Positions 61,866-64,000 of a DNA stretch of 64,000 nucleotides are shown here, piece by piece (position 1 is the stretch's first letter; each line of letters starts with the position of its first letter). The notes below the pieces were generated by a model that worked only from the letters and a program-made list of their open reading frames with translations, was not told the DNA's origin and did not search any database. The DNA lies in contig NC_070606.1 in NCBI RefSeq assembly GCF_027172205.1, positions 101,594,534 through 101,658,533 on the forward strand, read 5' to 3'. Source of the DNA: Podarcis raffonei (taxonomy: Eukaryota > Chordata > Lepidosauria > Squamata > Lacertidae). The translations under genes and the position numbers were made by a program.

Positions 61866-62468
61866 CCTTCCTTCTGAGCCACCACACCCTTACTCTTGCA
61901 GCCTGCGCTCGGGATCCAGTTCGACTGCATCTGGGAGAAGCCAAGCATCTGGTGAGCAAAGATATCAGAAGCCAACACGCAGAGAGAGGAGGAGGAGGAG
62001 CTGCTGCAGCCCATTCACAATCCTCCAAGCAGAGCTTGGATTTCTCTTGAACATCCCAGCTCCCAGGAGCTGGCAGGGAGGAAGCCACCAGACAGCCCCA
62101 TGTGACCTCACTTTGCTCCTGGCCGCCTTGCGGGGAGGAAGCCAAGCCCAGCAGCAGGCCAGGCTCTGAGGGCCTGTCCTCCCACGGCCTGGAAGCACAT
62201 CTGGGTTCCCTCTGGCCGGCCAGAAGGTGTGAGAACCCAGGACAGCAGAATCTCCCTCGAGGTGGTTTCAAGAGATTCAGGCTGGGGCAGAAGGAGGCTC
62301 CCTTTAGCCACCACAGAAAACAGCTTGATATGCTCTTCCTCCAGGAGTCTCCCCACTTGCAGGAAGTTTTTAATGCTTGATGTTCTGCTGTGTTCTGTTG
62401 TCCCAGGGGGGCTGGGGCAACCCAGTCAGATGCGCGGGGCACAAGGGGAGGTGGTGGACTCTCAGCTT
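61866..62468. other. No gene identified
   Basis: Mixed DNA. A 211-codon minus-strand frame (61807-62442) overlaps the family B end and shows no domain. Confidence 0.5.
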
Positions 62469-62469
62469 T

Positions 62470-62690
62470 TGGTGAGGAACATCAGAAGAGGGTGTGGGAT
62501 CAGGCCAAAGGGGGCCCATCTGTTCTTGCAGAGGCCAGCCAAATGCTTATTGTGAGAAACAGGCAAGCAGAACCCAAATGCGAGAGCCCTCTGCCCTCCT
62601 GGTGGCCATCACTGCCTCCAATGGGAGCAAATGCCACAGCTTAGCTGAGTGAAAAAGCCCTTCCTTTTACCTGTTGTGAATCTTCCAACC
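62470..62690 (-). mobile_element. CR1-like family B fragment
   Basis: GGGATCAGGCCAAAGGGGGC, CCAGCCAAATGCTTATTGTG, CCATCACTGCCTCCAATGGG, AAATGCCACAGCTTAGCTGA on the plus strand. Confidence 0.65.
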
Positions 62691-62844
62691 TTCAGCTTCA
62701 CTGGAAGAAAAATCAGCAATTGAGGAAATCCTTCTTGGACGGAATAGATCTTTCTGGCTCCTTCCTTCCCAGCTGTTCTCAGAGGCTACAACCAGAAGCG
62801 TTTCCTCATTTGTCCAGGACGGCTCTTTCCCTCCCTCTTCTTAC

Positions 62845-62935
62845 TGAAGTTCATTGTTGATTTTTCCGTCAGGAAAGGAGCACGGAGAATCGAGCAAATT
62901 AAATTTCATCTGCAAACAGGTGGGTGTGAAATTGT
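62845..62935. other. Unique stretch, possible conserved noncoding DNA
   Basis: GTTCATTGTTGATTTTTCCG, CGAGCAAATTAAATTTCATC. AT-rich and repeat-free with SOX- and homeodomain-like cores. The rest of 62691-63495 has no recognised feature apart from a unique part near 63145 (GATTTGATTAAGCC). Confidence 0.3.
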
Positions 62936-63499
62936 AGCAGCCCCAGGCTGTGGGGCCGCCATACACATAGAAGAACTCACGAGGGTGGGGGGGTGTGCAT
63001 GGGGGAGTGTTACAAATTGCCAGACATGCTCACCGGAGCAACTGCTCTCCCACCCCCCGTCCCCCATCCCATAAAACCAATATTGAGGGCCTCCCCCTCT
63101 GACTTGCCCTGTGGTTGCCTTGAGGATTTCCCTGTGAGCAAAAGAGTAGATTTGATTAAGCCAGAAGAACATAAAGCCTCAAAAGGAGCTCCTCAGGGGG
63201 CCCCAATCCCTCCAGCCAGCTCATCTCGGCTTAATTCTCAGCTTGCTGGGCCTCCACACCCTTTGAAGCCGGATTTCAGGACTCCAGGCCTGGTCAGGAA
63301 CAACAGGGCAGGTGGAACCACTGAAGATTGCAGCTCAGGTAATAAACAGGATGATGCCCTGAGATGAAGGAAGAATAGTTGGAGCAGCGCATAAGACACA
63401 CAGGGGTTGGGATGGGGGCCAATGGCAATCATTTGCTTCCACTTGATACTTTGAATATTTGTGTCTCACAACCACACTCCATACATTCCTACCATTTGA

Positions 63500-63640
63500 A
63501 TCATAGAACTGTAGAGTTAAAAGGGCCCCAAAGGTCATTAGTCCAAGCCCTGAAATGCAGGAATCACACCTAAATCATCCCTGACATTTGACCATCCAAC
63601 CTCTGCTTAAAAACCTCCAAGGAAGGAGAGGCCACCAAGA
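63500..63640 (-). mobile_element. CR1 3' fragment
   Basis: TCATAGAACTGTAGAGTTAA, CCAACCTCTGCTTAAAAACC, CCAAGGAAGGAGAGGCCACC on the plus strand. Confidence 0.8.
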
Positions 63641-64000
63641 GCGGCAGAACATATGCCCTCGCTGCCCAGGGCAGGCGCACTCCCAAGGGGCCGCTCCCAG
63701 GCGCGGGATAGCAGCTTGGGGGCCCAGAGTGGCGCGCACACCCTGCAGCCGGGGGCAGAGCAAGCCGCCCATGGTGGACATTTGGTGTGCCCCCCACCCA
63801 TGACTCCCAAGCCTCCATCAAGCTGTCAAAATGAAGGGGGATGGGGGGATGACACCGGCAAAGCGGCGCAGCTCCCCCCTTACCCCAACAGCTCGTGGTG
63901 GGCTTGAGAGTCGCAGGGTGGCGGCGCACCGAATGTCACCCCCCTCAGTGAGGGCACCTGGGGCAACCCGCCCCCACCGCCCCGCCTTCCTACACCCTTG
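63641..64000. other. GC-rich end of window, nothing identified
   Basis: GC-rich DNA with competing short frames on both strands. It runs out of the window, so an exon or CpG island edge cannot be excluded. Confidence 0.4.

Overview
The window is vertebrate nuclear DNA and almost certainly from a squamate reptile, most likely a lizard. The grounds are five tRNA-derived SINEs of the Sauria type, three BovB LINE copies, many CR1, L2 and L1 LINE pieces, hAT and pogo/mariner MITEs, and long (GA)n, (TAA)n and (CTTA)n tracts. Genus cannot be fixed from the sequence alone.

Only one intact host gene is convincing: HES1, four coding exons on the + strand (28900-31151), encoding a 283-residue bHLH-Orange repressor ending in WRPW. 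It sits in a CpG island (about 27.1-29.3 kb). Its core promoter carries a head-to-head RBPJ (Notch) site pair, N-boxes, CCAAT boxes, a PBX/MEIS decamer and a TATA box. The 3' UTR has a miR-9 seed match, a Pumilio-type site and a polyadenylation signal. The layout suggests a Notch-responsive, self-repressing, post-transcriptionally tuned oscillator gene.

Layout. 0-1.2 kb: LTR-like debris and a BovB 3' end. 1.4-5.7 kb: minus-strand, exon-like segments in at least two tandem, partly degraded modules, an unidentified gene or its relic. 5.7-27 kb: intergenic DNA crowded with SINEs, CR1, RTE-like, L1 and L2 fragments, with a few repeat-poor GC-rich islands. 27-31.6 kb: HES1. 31.6-49.5 kb: gene-poor flank with several repeat-poor, motif-rich stretches that could be HES1 enhancers. 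49.5-56.2 kb: two almost identical CR1 copies in opposite orientation, with a very young Copia-type LTR element between them that has matching LTRs and a 5-bp target duplication. 56.2-64 kb: MITEs, an LTR-like fragment, further LINE pieces, a BovB copy nested in a CR1-like repeat, and unannotated sequence.

HES1 in many vertebrates lies in a gene-poor regulatory region, and the sparse coding content here fits that. No tRNA, rRNA, CRISPR or microbial system was found. Boundaries of old repeats are approximate, and family names for LINE pieces come from recognising translated motifs by eye, not from a library search.
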